Of a stretch of DNA of 64,000 nt, positions 44,642 through 54,154 are shown piece by piece. The stretch lies in NCBI GenBank assembly GCA_964576255.1, contig CAZNUK010000001.1, positions 1 to 64,000 of the forward strand, given 5' to 3'. The position numbers and the translations under genes are program-made. Numbering within the stretch: the first letter of the stretch is position 1; each line of letters opens with the position of its first letter. The notes beneath the pieces were generated by a model. It did no database searches. It had not been told where the DNA came from and saw only the letters and a program-made list of their open reading frames with translations. Origin of the DNA: Eshraghiella sp964576255. Its GTDB lineage: Bacteria > Bacillota > Clostridia > Lachnospirales > Lachnospiraceae.

Positions 44642-45118
44642 TTATTTCTTACTTTCCCTCAATTTCCTAAAAAACTCCTGCATCATTTCCTTGCATTCTT
44701 CCCCTAGAACACCTTTGGTAATTTCCACCTGATGATTAAACTTGTCCATCTGTAAAATGTTAATTACTGAACCAGCGCATCCGGCTTTGGCGTTCATGGT
44801 TCCCATAACAACCCTTGGAATTCTAGCCTGTACAATGGCACCGGCGCACATCTGACAGGGCTCAAGGGTAACATACATCGTACATTCCTCAAGTCTCCAG
44901 TCACCTATAACCTTACTGGCTTTTTTGATTGCCATAATTTCCGCATGGGCGAGGGTGCATTTGTCCTTATTACGACGATTGTATCCCTTGGCAATAATTT
45001 CACCATTATGGACAATAACACAACCAATTGGCACCTCATCAAGCCTTGCGGCACGTCTGGCTAGCTTCATCGCCTCATACATATATTTTTCATCTTCGGT
45101 AAAATCTCTTTTTCTCAT
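44642..45118 (-). CDS. tadA: tRNA-specific adenosine deaminase
   Basis: 158 residues. Converts A34 to inosine in tRNA-Arg(ACG). Zinc and catalytic motifs: LAHAEIMAI (His and Glu) and LEPCQMCAGAI (two Cys). RBS GGGAGAAA. The promoter TTGAAT-N18-TATACT lies upstream. Confidence 0.96.
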   Translation of the reverse strand: MRKRDFTEDEKYMYEAMKLARRAARLDEVPIGCVIVHNGEIIAKGYNRRNKDKCTLAHAEIMAIKKASKVIGDWRLEECTMYVTLEPCQMCAGAIVQARIPRVVMGTMNAKAGCAGSVINILQMDKFNHQVEITKGVLGEECKEMMQEFFRKLRESKK

Positions 45119-45146
45119 ATTTTTCTCCCAAAATTACTTCTTACAT

Positions 45147-45176
45147 AGTATAATACAATGGAATGTTTTAATTCAA
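45147..45176 (-). promoter_or_regulatory. Promoter of tadA
   Basis: Minus-strand TTGAAT, 18-bp spacer, TATACT, about 30 bp before the start codon. Confidence 0.55.
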
Positions 45177-45215
45177 CCACTAAAACCAACTATCTTGAAA
45201 GGTACATACACTATT

Positions 45216-45767
45216 ATGCAGTTTTCATACAGAACCGAAAGATTAATTTTACAGGCGCTTAATGAGGATAATGCCGAGCTTACTTTGGAATTTTATTCAA
45301 GAGGGAGTCAGGTATTCAATCAGGTAGAGCCAGAAAAACCTGCGGAATTCTATACCTTGTCCTATCAAAAAAGCCTCTTAAGAGGAGAATTTGAATCCTT
45401 TTTAAGAGGGGGTTATTACAGATATTATTTTACTACTTTGGAGGATAGGGATACTGTAATCGGTACGGCTTCTTTTTCCCATATTGACAGAGGTGCTTAT
45501 CGCTCCTCAATTATCGGCTATAAGCTTTTGCCGGAATACCAGAAAAAAGGCTATGCCCTAGAAGCCCTTACCAGACTTATCTCTGCAATTTTTGAGGAGG
45601 AAAAGCTTCATAGAATTGAAGCCTTTGTCCTTAAAGACAATCAATCCTCCATTAATCTTTTGACTCGAATTGGATTTGAAAATGAGGGTGTTGCACGCTC
45701 CATTATTAAGCTTAAAAATGGCTTCGTTGACCATTTAAGATATGTATTAATCAATCCATGGGATTAG
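45216..45767 (+). CDS. GNAT-family N-acetyltransferase (RimJ/RimL type)
   Basis: 183 residues. Starts YRTERLILQALNEDNAEL, typical of the RimJ-like group, with acetyl-CoA loop region LLPEYQKKGYALEALTRLI and C-terminal DNQSSINLLTRIGFENEG. Substrate unknown; this group acetylates protein N termini or small amines. The start was set at MQFSYRTER; the longer open frame upstream is antisense to tadA. Its stop codon overlaps the stop of the convergent DUF6128 gene. Confidence 0.9.
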   Translation: MQFSYRTERLILQALNEDNAELTLEFYSRGSQVFNQVEPEKPAEFYTLSYQKSLLRGEFESFLRGGYYRYYFTTLEDRDTVIGTASFSHIDRGAYRSSIIGYKLLPEYQKKGYALEALTRLISAIFEEEKLHRIEAFVLKDNQSSINLLTRIGFENEGVARSIIKLKNGFVDHLRYVLINPWD

Positions 45768-46654
45768 TCTGAAAGCTCCTTAATCCAGTAGCCAAACTGA
45801 CTTAGACGCATATCGCTTCGCATACTGAATTTGAATCTTTCAAAACCATACATTCCGGCAGTCAGTCGTTCCCTACGATTATATACTCCGGGAACACCGA
45901 TAAAATGCCGCTCTGTTCCATTTTGCATATAACTGCCCAAAATAAGATGTCTAAATGTGTTGTATCCATAATTTACGAAACTGTTAGTCAATAGCCCCCA
46001 GTTAGTATTGGGCATTCTCTCTATATCCGATGGTGTAATTTCCACAATGTCATAAAAATTATCATCAGCAAAGGGCTCCACCTGTTCTCTCGTGCCTCGA
46101 AGTTCTTCCCATATAGAAGTTGTTCGCGTTTCCTGTATAGCCTCCTCTTCAGTATTTTTTGTAATCTCTACAACTTCTGTCGGCTCCACAAATTCCTCAG
46201 TCTCCACAACCTCTGCTACCTCCAATTGTACTTCTGTATTGGCTGGCTCTGGCTCTACTTCTTCACCCACGTCCCACAGCTTAGGAAATCCCAAATCATC
46301 CCACTCGCTTCCAAATATGTATTTTTCTTCTCCAAAAAGTTCTATGCGTAGCCCACAAATATCATTAAAGCATTGTCCTGAATTTTCAATATCTACCCCA
46401 CTTCCAACATATTCAAAATTACCCCCGAAATTATTGGCACTCATATCTCCAAGTGTTATCCCAAAAGCACGTTCCCCCTTGCGGTAAAACATTTTTACAC
46501 TTCCTGTAACGTTTCCTTTTACATGGCCTTTTTGCATTGTAATTCTGATTTTTAAAATGTCGTTTCTAATCTCGATTTTGGCAAAGCCTGTATTTGCTCC
46601 CTTAATTCCTTGTGAATATGAATAAATGTATGCCACCAGTCTGTTATATTCCAT
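45764..46654 (-). CDS. DUF6128-like protein
   Basis: 296 residues. The N-terminal part (VAYIYSYSQGIKGANTGFAK, then IRITMQKGH) is the pattern I know from DUF6128 proteins of Lachnospiraceae. The middle (130-190) is an acidic Glu/Val/Thr-rich linker; the C-terminal 100 residues form a conserved domain (NYGYNTFRHLILG, FIGVPGVYNRRERLTAGMYG). No signal peptide; function unknown. Its ATG follows directly on the U-run of the hairpin at 46655-46701, and its ribosome site AAGGAG lies inside that stem. Confidence 0.75.
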   Translation of the reverse strand: MEYNRLVAYIYSYSQGIKGANTGFAKIEIRNDILKIRITMQKGHVKGNVTGSVKMFYRKGERAFGITLGDMSANNFGGNFEYVGSGVDIENSGQCFNDICGLRIELFGEEKYIFGSEWDDLGFPKLWDVGEEVEPEPANTEVQLEVAEVVETEEFVEPTEVVEITKNTEEEAIQETRTTSIWEELRGTREQVEPFADDNFYDIVEITPSDIERMPNTNWGLLTNSFVNYGYNTFRHLILGSYMQNGTERHFIGVPGVYNRRERLTAGMYGFERFKFSMRSDMRLSQFGYWIKELSD

Positions 46655-46701
46655 AAAAAAGCTCCTTCCATACGTTCTATTTAAAACATATGGAAGGAGC
46701 T
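46655..46701 (-). terminator. rsmA terminator that contains the ribosome site of the next gene
   Basis: Stem AGCTCCTTCCATA/TATGGAAGGAGCT (13 bp) then TTTTTT on the minus strand, directly followed by the ATG of the DUF6128 gene. The 3' arm holds GGAAGGAG, so folding would both end transcription and hide the ribosome site. Confidence 0.85.
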
Positions 46702-46710
46702 GTGATTTTA

Positions 46711-47586
46711 TTACCTGTCCGAATGAATTTCGTCATAAATTATATTAGAAAGTGCAGCAAATTCCTGAAGAGTAAGTGCCTCACCACGAATAGAAGGACC
46801 ACGTCCTAATTTTTCAATGGAGCTTGTTATCACTTCCTTGGACAGATGGATTTCTGATGAATTGCTAAGACCATTTGCCAGAGTTTTTCTTCTCTGGTTA
46901 AAAGAAGCTCTTATTATTTTAAACATCAGTTTCTCATCCTTAACCTCCACCGGCACGTTTTCGTGACGGGTGAGTCTGATTACCGCCGAGCCTACATTAG
47001 GCTTGGGTACAAAACAGGTTGGAGGAACATTCACAACAATTTCAGGCTTTGCATAAAACTGCACTGCAAGGGAAAGCGCGCCGTAATCTTTGGTTCCCGG
47101 TCCTACCTGCATTCTGTCTGCAACCTCTTTTTGAACCATAATAGTAATGGAATCTATAGGTACACCACTTTCAAAAAGTCCCATAATAATCGGAGTGGTG
47201 ATGTAGTAAGGAAGATTAGCCACCACCTTAATTGGTCTGCCACTGTTTTTTTCTTCTGCAAGGGCTTTTATATCTACCTTCAAAATATCGTTATGAATAA
47301 CTGTAACATTATCAAATTCTGCAAGTGTCTCCTTAAGAATCGGAATAAGGTTATCGTCGATTTCCACTGCTGCCACTTCTCTGGCATTAGCCGCAAGAAT
47401 CTGAGTCATAGTTCCGATTCCCGGACCGATTTCCAGTACAAAATCATCCTCAGTCACTCCCGCTTCTCTGACAATTTTTTCAACAATGTTGTCATCTATG
47501 AGGAAATTCTGTCCGTACTTCTTCTGAAATACAAAATCATATTTTTTAATTATTGCCAATGTATTACTTGGGTTACTTAAATTCAT
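46711..47586 (-). CDS. rsmA: 16S rRNA dimethyladenosine transferase
   Basis: 291 residues. SAM-dependent KsgA/RsmA enzyme dimethylating A1518/A1519. Seen: KKYGQNFL, SAM motif LEIGPGIGTMT, motif IV VVANLPYYITTPII, and C-terminal SFNQRRKTL. Starts 3 bp after tatD in the metG operon. Confidence 0.96.
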   Translation of the reverse strand: MNLSNPSNTLAIIKKYDFVFQKKYGQNFLIDDNIVEKIVREAGVTEDDFVLEIGPGIGTMTQILAANAREVAAVEIDDNLIPILKETLAEFDNVTVIHNDILKVDIKALAEEKNSGRPIKVVANLPYYITTPIIMGLFESGVPIDSITIMVQKEVADRMQVGPGTKDYGALSLAVQFYAKPEIVVNVPPTCFVPKPNVGSAVIRLTRHENVPVEVKDEKLMFKIIRASFNQRRKTLANGLSNSSEIHLSKEVITSSIEKLGRGPSIRGEALTLQEFAALSNIIYDEIHSDR

Positions 47587-47589
47587 ATA

Positions 47590-48375
47590 TTACCCTTTCT
47601 GACCTATTCGGTACATTTTGCACGCATTTTCATATGTGGCATTAATTAGTTCGTCATATGTGGTGCCTTTAATGTCCGCAATCTCCCCTGCAATTTCCGG
47701 TATATAGAGAGAAGAATTTCTCTTTCCCCTGTAAGGCACCGGAGCAAGGTATGGACAATCTGTTTCCAGCAAAATTCTATCAAGGGGCACATACTCTGCA
47801 ACTTCCTTAAGCTTTACTGCATTCTTAAAGGTGACCACTCCACCGATTCCAATATAAAATCCCATATCCAGATATTTTCTGGCTTCTTCCACTGCATAGG
47901 AAAAACAGTGAACCACACCACCACATTCCATCGCATTATTTGCCACCATGCAGTCGTAGGTGTCTTTTGCCGCCTCTCTGGAATGTACAATTATAGGAAG
48001 CTTAAGTCTTTTGGCAATGTCCATCTGTACTGCAAACATCTCCCATTGCTCTTTTTTGTTATCCTTATCCCAGTAGTAATCCAGACCGATTTCTCCGATT
48101 GCAACAATCTTGGAATTAGTACTGGCTTCCTGTTCAATCCACTGTAAATCCTCCGCCGTTACACCTCTGATTTCACTTGGATGCACACCTAAAGCGCCGT
48201 AGATATGAGGGTATTTTGCCACCAAATCCACTGTTTTGTGACAAGTCTCTACTGTGGAGCCCACGTTTACCACATATTCAATTCCCTTTTCGGGAAGGGA
48301 GGTAAGAAGCTCCTCCCTGTCCTCGTTAAATGCCTCATCCTCGTAATGGGCATGGGATTCAAAAATCTTACTCAT
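47590..48375 (-). CDS. tatD: TatD-family metal-dependent hydrolase
   Basis: 261 residues. SHAHYEDEAF replaces the usual SHCHLD at the N terminus, followed by GVHPSEI, AIGEIGLDYYWD, PIIVHSREA and LETDCPYLAP. Probable 3'-5' DNase. Its ATG overlaps the metG stop (TAATG). Confidence 0.94.
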   Translation of the reverse strand: MSKIFESHAHYEDEAFNEDREELLTSLPEKGIEYVVNVGSTVETCHKTVDLVAKYPHIYGALGVHPSEIRGVTAEDLQWIEQEASTNSKIVAIGEIGLDYYWDKDNKKEQWEMFAVQMDIAKRLKLPIIVHSREAAKDTYDCMVANNAMECGGVVHCFSYAVEEARKYLDMGFYIGIGGVVTFKNAVKLKEVAEYVPLDRILLETDCPYLAPVPYRGKRNSSLYIPEIAGEIADIKGTTYDELINATYENACKMYRIGQKG

Positions 48376-50333
48376 TAGCCAATCTCCGCGCCGTTTGGCA
48401 TATCTTTTTCAGCATTAAGAAGCGCAAGATTACCCTCTGCATCTTCAGCACACAGAAGCATTCCTTCTGAAAGAATTCCTGCAAGCTTGGCAGGCTTTAA
48501 GTTAGCTACTACAACTACTTTTTTACCAACCATCTCTTCTGCTGAATACTGATGCTTGATTCCTGACACAATCTGCTTAACCTCGCTACCGATTTTTACC
48601 TGAGAACAAAGTAACTTCTTGGACTTTGGAACTTCCTCGCACTTAAGAATCTCACCAATTCTAAGCTGGATTTTGTCAAAATCATCAATTGTGATTTCAG
48701 GCTTTTTCTCCACGTCAATTCCCGGATGTGCCTTCTCAATATCTTCCTCATCACTATTAGCCGCTCTTAATGCTTCTACTTTTTCCATAACCTCATTAAC
48801 ATCAAGTCTTGCAAAAAGAATTTCCGGCTTATCAGTTACCTTGTTGCCTGATGGATATTTGCCGAATTCAGTCATATCTGAAAGTTCTCTCTTGGTTGCG
48901 TTAAGCTGTTTTAAAATCTTCTCAGAGGTCTCTGGCATAAATGCTTCCAAAAGTGAGGCTCCGATAGTAATACCTTCTACAAGATTATAGAGAACTGTTT
49001 CAAGTCTTGCCTGCTTGGTCTCATCCTTCGCAAGTGCCCAAGGCATTGTCTCGTCAATATATTTATTACAACGCTTAAAGATGTTAAAAATCTCTGTAAT
49101 TGCATCCGCAACTCTTAATTTGTCCATCTTCTCAGATACTTTGTTAACTTCTTCAAGAATTGTGCTCTTAAGATTATCGTCAACCTCTTCACAAACTCCT
49201 GTATTATTAACAACTCCGCCAAAATATTTATTGGACATTGAAATTGTACGGTTAACAAGGTTTCCAAGAGTATTGGCAAGCTCGGAATTCATTCTTTCAA
49301 CCATTAATTCCCATGTGATAACGCCGTCATTTTCAAATGGCATCTCATGAAGCACGAAGAAACGTACCGCATCCACTCCGAAGAAATCTACCAAATCATC
49401 AGCATAAAGTACATTTCCCTTGGACTTACTCATCTTGCCATCACCCTGCAATAACCATGGGTGTCCAAAAATCTGTTTTGGAAGTGGTACATCCAGTGCC
49501 ATTAACATAATTGGCCAGTAAATTGTATGGAATCTCAAAATGTCTTTGCCAATAAGATGTAAATCAGCTGCCCAATATTTCTCATATAAATCTCCATGAT
49601 TGCCGTCCACATCATATCCAAGTCCTGTGATGTAGTTACTGAGGGCATCAATCCACACGTAAATAACATGCTTTGGATCAAAATCAACAGGAATTCCCCA
49701 TGTAAATGAAGTTCTTGAAACGCACAAGTCCTGAAGTCCTGCTTTAAGGAAGTTATTCATCATCTCATTTTTACGAGACTCCGGCTGAATAAACTCAGGA
49801 TTATCCTCAATGTGCTTAATAAGTCTGTCTGCATATTTGCTCATTTTGAAGAAATAAGCTTCTTCCTTAGCCGGCTGACATTCTCTTCCACAATCAGGAC
49901 ATTTACCGTCAACAAGCTGTGATGAAGTAAAAAATGACTCACAAGGTGTACAGTACATTCCCTCATAATGTCCCTTGTAGATATCTCCCTTGTCATAGAG
50001 TTTCTTAAAAATCTTCTGAACCTGCTTCTCGTGGTCCTCATCTGTGGTTCTGATGAACTTGTCATATGATGTGTTCATCAAATCCCAGATTTGTCTAATA
50101 TCGCCTGCAACATTATCTACGAATTCCTTAGGTGTAATTCCTGCCTCTGCTGCCTTAAGCTCGATTTTCTGACCATGTTCGTCAGTTCCTGTCTGAAAAC
50201 GCACATCATAACCCTGTGCTCTTTTAAATCTTGCAATACTGTCCGCAAGAACGATTTCATAGGTGTTTCCTATGTGTGGCTTACCTGATGTGTAAGCTAT
50301 TGCTGTTGTGATGTAATATGGTTTGTTGTTCAT
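48375..50333 (-). CDS. metG: Methionyl-tRNA synthetase
   Basis: 652 residues. Class I synthetase: GKPHIGNTY (HIGH motif), zinc knuckle CTPCESFF...CPDCGREC (about 128-150) and KMSKSKGN. The C-terminal 100 residues are the tRNA-binding OB-fold used for dimerisation (IQLRIGEILKCEEVPKSKKL). Regulated by the T-box upstream; heads the metG-tatD-rsmA operon. Confidence 0.97.
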   Translation of the reverse strand: MNNKPYYITTAIAYTSGKPHIGNTYEIVLADSIARFKRAQGYDVRFQTGTDEHGQKIELKAAEAGITPKEFVDNVAGDIRQIWDLMNTSYDKFIRTTDEDHEKQVQKIFKKLYDKGDIYKGHYEGMYCTPCESFFTSSQLVDGKCPDCGRECQPAKEEAYFFKMSKYADRLIKHIEDNPEFIQPESRKNEMMNNFLKAGLQDLCVSRTSFTWGIPVDFDPKHVIYVWIDALSNYITGLGYDVDGNHGDLYEKYWAADLHLIGKDILRFHTIYWPIMLMALDVPLPKQIFGHPWLLQGDGKMSKSKGNVLYADDLVDFFGVDAVRFFVLHEMPFENDGVITWELMVERMNSELANTLGNLVNRTISMSNKYFGGVVNNTGVCEEVDDNLKSTILEEVNKVSEKMDKLRVADAITEIFNIFKRCNKYIDETMPWALAKDETKQARLETVLYNLVEGITIGASLLEAFMPETSEKILKQLNATKRELSDMTEFGKYPSGNKVTDKPEILFARLDVNEVMEKVEALRAANSDEEDIEKAHPGIDVEKKPEITIDDFDKIQLRIGEILKCEEVPKSKKLLCSQVKIGSEVKQIVSGIKHQYSAEEMVGKKVVVVANLKPAKLAGILSEGMLLCAEDAEGNLALLNAEKDMPNGAEIG

Positions 50334-50383
50334 AAAAAAGTCCTCCTATTTAATTCATTCAATTACTAACTTAAATTTCTTAT

Positions 50384-50524
50384 TTGGGCATTTCATAGCT
50401 TTTTCCTGCATTATGCCCACACTTTTGGGCATATGTACAAAATACATCTGAAATATGCCCAATCCAAAACCACTATTGGGCATATTTTGCTTACATAAAG
50501 CTTTTTGCCCAAATTTTCGGGCAT
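50384..50524. repeat. REP-like hairpin repeats, copies B-D
   Basis: Three small hairpins with GGGCAT/ATGCCC arms at 50384-50419, 50453-50487 and 50505-50524, between the T-box terminator and metG. Copy B shares TTGGGCAT, AGCTTTT and ATGCCCA with the element near dnaX; copy C shares AATATGCCCAATCC with it. Confidence 0.6.
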
Positions 50525-50596
50525 AAAGGCACTAAATCCCACCGCTACGCCCAATCTGCAAAAATTAATTAAACAATGGTAAATTCCTATAAAGTT

Positions 50597-50850
50597 AAAA
50601 AAACGCCCTCTGTCAACCAATTTGACAGAAGGCGAAAATTCCGCGTTACCACTTCTCTTCATTCATTCCTCACGAAATGAACCTCATCGAGTTCACAAAA
50701 ACTCTATCGCTATAACAGGCGATCCTGTCGTAATCTTACAGCAAATGCTGCTCGGTACGCCACTCCGGAGCCATGTTCAGTCTTCGTTCCACCATCCCTC
50801 TCAGCTACCGGGACTTCTCTGTAGATGTAGTTAAGACCTACTCTTTCCTT
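50597..50850 (-). promoter_or_regulatory. T-box leader controlling metG
   Basis: On the minus strand: stem I begins AGTAGGTCTTAACTAC, carries GAGAGGGA and GGTGGAACGAAG, and a likely ATG (Met) specifier in GAACATGG. The T-box antiterminator sequence GAAGTGGTAACGCGGA follows, then the terminator CGCCTTCTGTCAA/TTGACAGAGGGCG with TTTTTTT (50597-50634). The UGGU bulge fits the tRNA-Met acceptor end. Uncharged tRNA should allow read-through. Confidence 0.9.
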
Positions 50851-50934
50851 CACAGTGTTTGTTATCTATATTGCCAAGATTAGCACAAAAAAATGCAAAA
50901 AGCAACCAGAAAATTTTCTAAAAAATCCATACTA

Positions 50935-53469
50935 TCAACGCATTAACTCTATTATTCTTTTTTTCTTGTATTTTCTTATAGGAACGCTCATAGAAATAAT
51001 ACCTATTATGGTCTTAAATGCTATTATTAATGCAGCTATTATAATATTCCACTCCATAATATCATAAGGATTTTCTGTTAGTTGTTTTGAATACTCATTA
51101 TTTGCTATGCTCTGTACAATGAAAATTAATGGAATACTAAGAATAATAGAAACTATATGAGTTATCCAAAACTCCAATTGAAATATACTTTCAATTATTT
51201 TTGATGACATTCCTAACGCTCTAAGAATTCCTATATTTTTACTATTTTCTCTCAATGAAATATGAATAAACGTCATTAACATAACTGAATCCAAAACAAG
51301 AGTAAGCACAAGCACTATGTAAAGCACGGGTTTTATCTTTTCAATAATATTTGCAAATTCATATATTTGCTGTATTGCTGGTTCATCAAGCTTTATGTTT
51401 TTGTCATAGATTACATCCAAAAGCTTATCATATTGCTTTGATTTAACTGTAAATAAATAGCTCGCTGAATAATATTCATAATAATCCTCTTTTATTTCAT
51501 TCCACTTATCTTTATATATAAATATATCCGCATTAACTTCTGAGTTGTTATAATTATCTACAATTCCAACAATTTTTACTCCTTGACTAAAATAGCGATA
51601 TAAATTCAATTCTCCTGAATAATAATTATTATATTTCTCCTCATAAAGATCAATATAGGCATATTCTTCTTCAACAAACTCTTCACTATCGTATTTAGAA
51701 TGACTTTCCATATATCCCAATGTAACTAATATTTCATTTTGATGTTGTGGTAATCTTCCATATATTAGTTGCTCTTCTTTTATTTTGCTAGCAGAATCAT
51801 AATAACATTCACTTGACATATAACTATTTTCTCTGGATTCTAGTAAAAAATCGCTATGCTCTATTCCAATTCGAGCATCTATTGTCTTTTTTTCTTGGTA
51901 AAGATATTCAGAAGACAAATATACAACATTATACCTATACATCACATAATACTCTATATGGCTACTTGTCGCGTCATAACTAAGTTTCGCTCGCAAATTA
52001 TATGCAATATAATCCGTTTTCACTATACCAACAATATCAAAACATTTTGAATTATAGTATACTTGCGCTCCAATGTCCAAGCCCAATTCAGTTGCAACAT
52101 AATCTGTTATCATTATTTCATTATCTTTTTCAATATATCTGCCTTTTATTAGTTCGATTCCCGAATAATCACTTGGCAAATATAAAGTTGTTACTGTCCT
52201 ATAATCCAACATATCCTGTGTATAAATATCTTCAGAAGCTGCTCTAACAATAAATGTTGAACCTTCGGAAACTGAATCAGCAATTAAAGAATAGAGGAAT
52301 TCGCCTTTATTTACATAACCTGAATGTTCTTCATAAAAATCATCAACATAAGATTCTTGTACATAACATGGTAAAATTTCAGGCGTATACATATTTAAAT
52401 AATTTTTTACAACCGTCTTCTCATCATAAAAGGTTACCGCCCCTGTTATGTACAACAAAATTGTAGAAATTGTCATTAAAACGATGGTCATAATAAAAGA
52501 AAATTTCTTTTTACGTAAAAACTTAAATGCAAGTTGTATTTTATACTTATATGGAAGTTTTTCAACTTTTTTATTTTTTCTGTTCTTTTCAACAAATTTG
52601 AATTTCACCTTATCTCCTGATGAATCTATGCAAACGTTATTAATCACAATTGTATCAGTTTTATCTGCATTGCAGATTACATCACTAACAATTGTACAAA
52701 TTTCATCATATGTTACTTCATCAATTTGTTTAACACCATCTTTTGTACGTAATATCATACTGTATTTAGAAAAATATTTCGATGTAGTCTGTTCAATGCT
52801 TTTCTCTATATGTCCGTTGCTAATATTATATATAGTATCCCCGTATATGTAAGCGGCATCTTTATCATGTGTTACGACAACAACAATAAATTCTTTCGAC
52901 AGACTTTTTAAAAGTTCAAAAATCTGTTTGCTTGTTTTTACATCTAGATTACCCGTTGGTTCATCTGCAAAAATAATTTCTGGTTGTTTAACAATAACTC
53001 TTGCAATTGCAACGCGTTGACGCTCTCCACCGCTAAGCTGAGATATTTTCCTTTTTTGGTACCCAGCAAGTCCCACTTTTTCTAATGTTTGACTTATAAT
53101 TTTATTCGTTTCATCTTCCGTTTTTCCTTCCCAACTTTGAATTGCTAATGCCAATTTCAAATTATCATAAACGGAAAAGTGAGATATAAGATTATGTTCC
53201 TGAAAAACAATTCCCATATTTAGGTTATGATAAGAATCTAAATCCTTATTATTATAACAACTTATTTCTACATCATTAACATACAACCGCCCTGAGTCAT
53301 ATATATCAAGACCACTCAACATATTTAATAACGTTGTTTTACCACAACCACTTTTACCAAGAATCATGTACATGCCTTTTTGTGATAATTCAAGGCTTAT
53401 ATCATTTACTGCATATACATTTTCTGACTCTGTTATATATTTTTTTGTTATATTTTCTGCTCTTATCAT
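50935..53469 (-). CDS. Fused ABC ATPase - FtsX-like permease
   Basis: 844 residues. The ATPase domain is N-terminal: Walker A GKSGCGKTT (38-46), Q90, signature LSGGE (145-149), Walker B with D169-E170 in FADEPTGNLD, and THDKD. After a linker (220-310) comes one membrane helix (about 325-345), a large extracytoplasmic domain with MacB-core features, then three C-terminal helices (about 705-735, 755-780, 795-820). It is a self-contained MacB-type half transporter, last gene of an operon that encodes two secreted paralogs and a membrane-anchored protein, so its client is probably one of those. RBS AAAGG, modest. Confidence 0.9.
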   Translation of the reverse strand: MIRAENITKKYITESENVYAVNDISLELSQKGMYMILGKSGCGKTTLLNMLSGLDIYDSGRLYVNDVEISCYNNKDLDSYHNLNMGIVFQEHNLISHFSVYDNLKLALAIQSWEGKTEDETNKIISQTLEKVGLAGYQKRKISQLSGGERQRVAIARVIVKQPEIIFADEPTGNLDVKTSKQIFELLKSLSKEFIVVVVTHDKDAAYIYGDTIYNISNGHIEKSIEQTTSKYFSKYSMILRTKDGVKQIDEVTYDEICTIVSDVICNADKTDTIVINNVCIDSSGDKVKFKFVEKNRKNKKVEKLPYKYKIQLAFKFLRKKKFSFIMTIVLMTISTILLYITGAVTFYDEKTVVKNYLNMYTPEILPCYVQESYVDDFYEEHSGYVNKGEFLYSLIADSVSEGSTFIVRAASEDIYTQDMLDYRTVTTLYLPSDYSGIELIKGRYIEKDNEIMITDYVATELGLDIGAQVYYNSKCFDIVGIVKTDYIAYNLRAKLSYDATSSHIEYYVMYRYNVVYLSSEYLYQEKKTIDARIGIEHSDFLLESRENSYMSSECYYDSASKIKEEQLIYGRLPQHQNEILVTLGYMESHSKYDSEEFVEEEYAYIDLYEEKYNNYYSGELNLYRYFSQGVKIVGIVDNYNNSEVNADIFIYKDKWNEIKEDYYEYYSASYLFTVKSKQYDKLLDVIYDKNIKLDEPAIQQIYEFANIIEKIKPVLYIVLVLTLVLDSVMLMTFIHISLRENSKNIGILRALGMSSKIIESIFQLEFWITHIVSIILSIPLIFIVQSIANNEYSKQLTENPYDIMEWNIIIAALIIAFKTIIGIISMSVPIRKYKKKRIIELMR

Positions 53470-53490
53470 AACATTACCTTTATTAAGTAA

Positions 53491-53511
53491 AGCCGGCAGA
53501 AGCCGGCTTTT
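53491..53511. other. GC-rich hairpin between two operon genes
   Basis: Perfect stem AAGCCGGC/GCCGGCTT with a 4-nt loop in very AT-rich surroundings, in the gap before the ABC gene. A T-run follows only on the plus strand, so for the operon on the minus strand it is more likely an mRNA processing or stability element than a terminator. Confidence 0.55.
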
Positions 53512-53515
53512 TGTG

Positions 53516-54133
53516 TTAATTAACCTCTTTTAAATATAAATCAAAACAATGCATAAGTGTATCTCCTAACATCTGTGGATATGTATCTAATTCCGCTTGG
53601 TCTTGAACCAACCACATTCCTATACGCCTACATAATATTCCATCTAAAGTATAATATGTAAACTGCATATTCCCATCAATTGTTACAATTGGAGTTTCTT
53701 CATTATCCCAACGAGTAGAATATTTCTGTCCTAGATAAATTAAACAAAATCCTTCTTTGCTTACTGCTTCCTCTATACACAGTTGTTCTTTATCAGACAA
53801 AAGCACAGTATTATTGCTATCGTTAACAATAAGAATTGTGTACATATAAGCATCGTTTGATTCAATAGTAGTTTCATCTATATAGCTAACCGTTCTGTAA
53901 GAGATTTCTGCTGGAAATTCAATATCTTCTCCAAATATAATAATATCTGTCGGTTTCGTTTCTGTGATTACTTTAACAATTCTCTCTATGTCAGTCATTT
54001 CATCATCATTACTTGCTACCACACTACTTATAAATTTAAAGAGTGGGCTTCCTCGCCATGCTAACATAAATACTACTACAATACTTATTACAACAATAAC
54101 TATTGAAATTATTATTTTCTTCTTACTTTTCAT
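53516..54133 (-). CDS. Membrane-anchored extracytoplasmic protein of unknown function
   Basis: 205 residues. A basic N terminus, one membrane helix (about 7-28) with no signal cleavage site, then a soluble domain facing outside with two or three cysteines (LCIEEAV, GFCLIYLGQKY, LCRRIGMW). No family recognised. It lies between the secreted pair and the ABC transporter gene, a place where immunity or accessory proteins are often found; that role is inferred. Confidence 0.72.
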   Translation of the reverse strand: MKSKKKIIISIVIVVISIVVVFMLAWRGSPLFKFISSVVASNDDEMTDIERIVKVITETKPTDIIIFGEDIEFPAEISYRTVSYIDETTIESNDAYMYTILIVNDSNNTVLLSDKEQLCIEEAVSKEGFCLIYLGQKYSTRWDNEETPIVTIDGNMQFTYYTLDGILCRRIGMWLVQDQAELDTYPQMLGDTLMHCFDLYLKEVN

Positions 54134-54154
54134 ATATTTACAATTCCTCTTCCT

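Noticed and set aside
44925..45215. N-terminal 97-codon extension of the GNAT gene
   Set aside because: Antisense to tadA and unlike any acetyltransferase; the ATG at 45216 fits the family N terminus.
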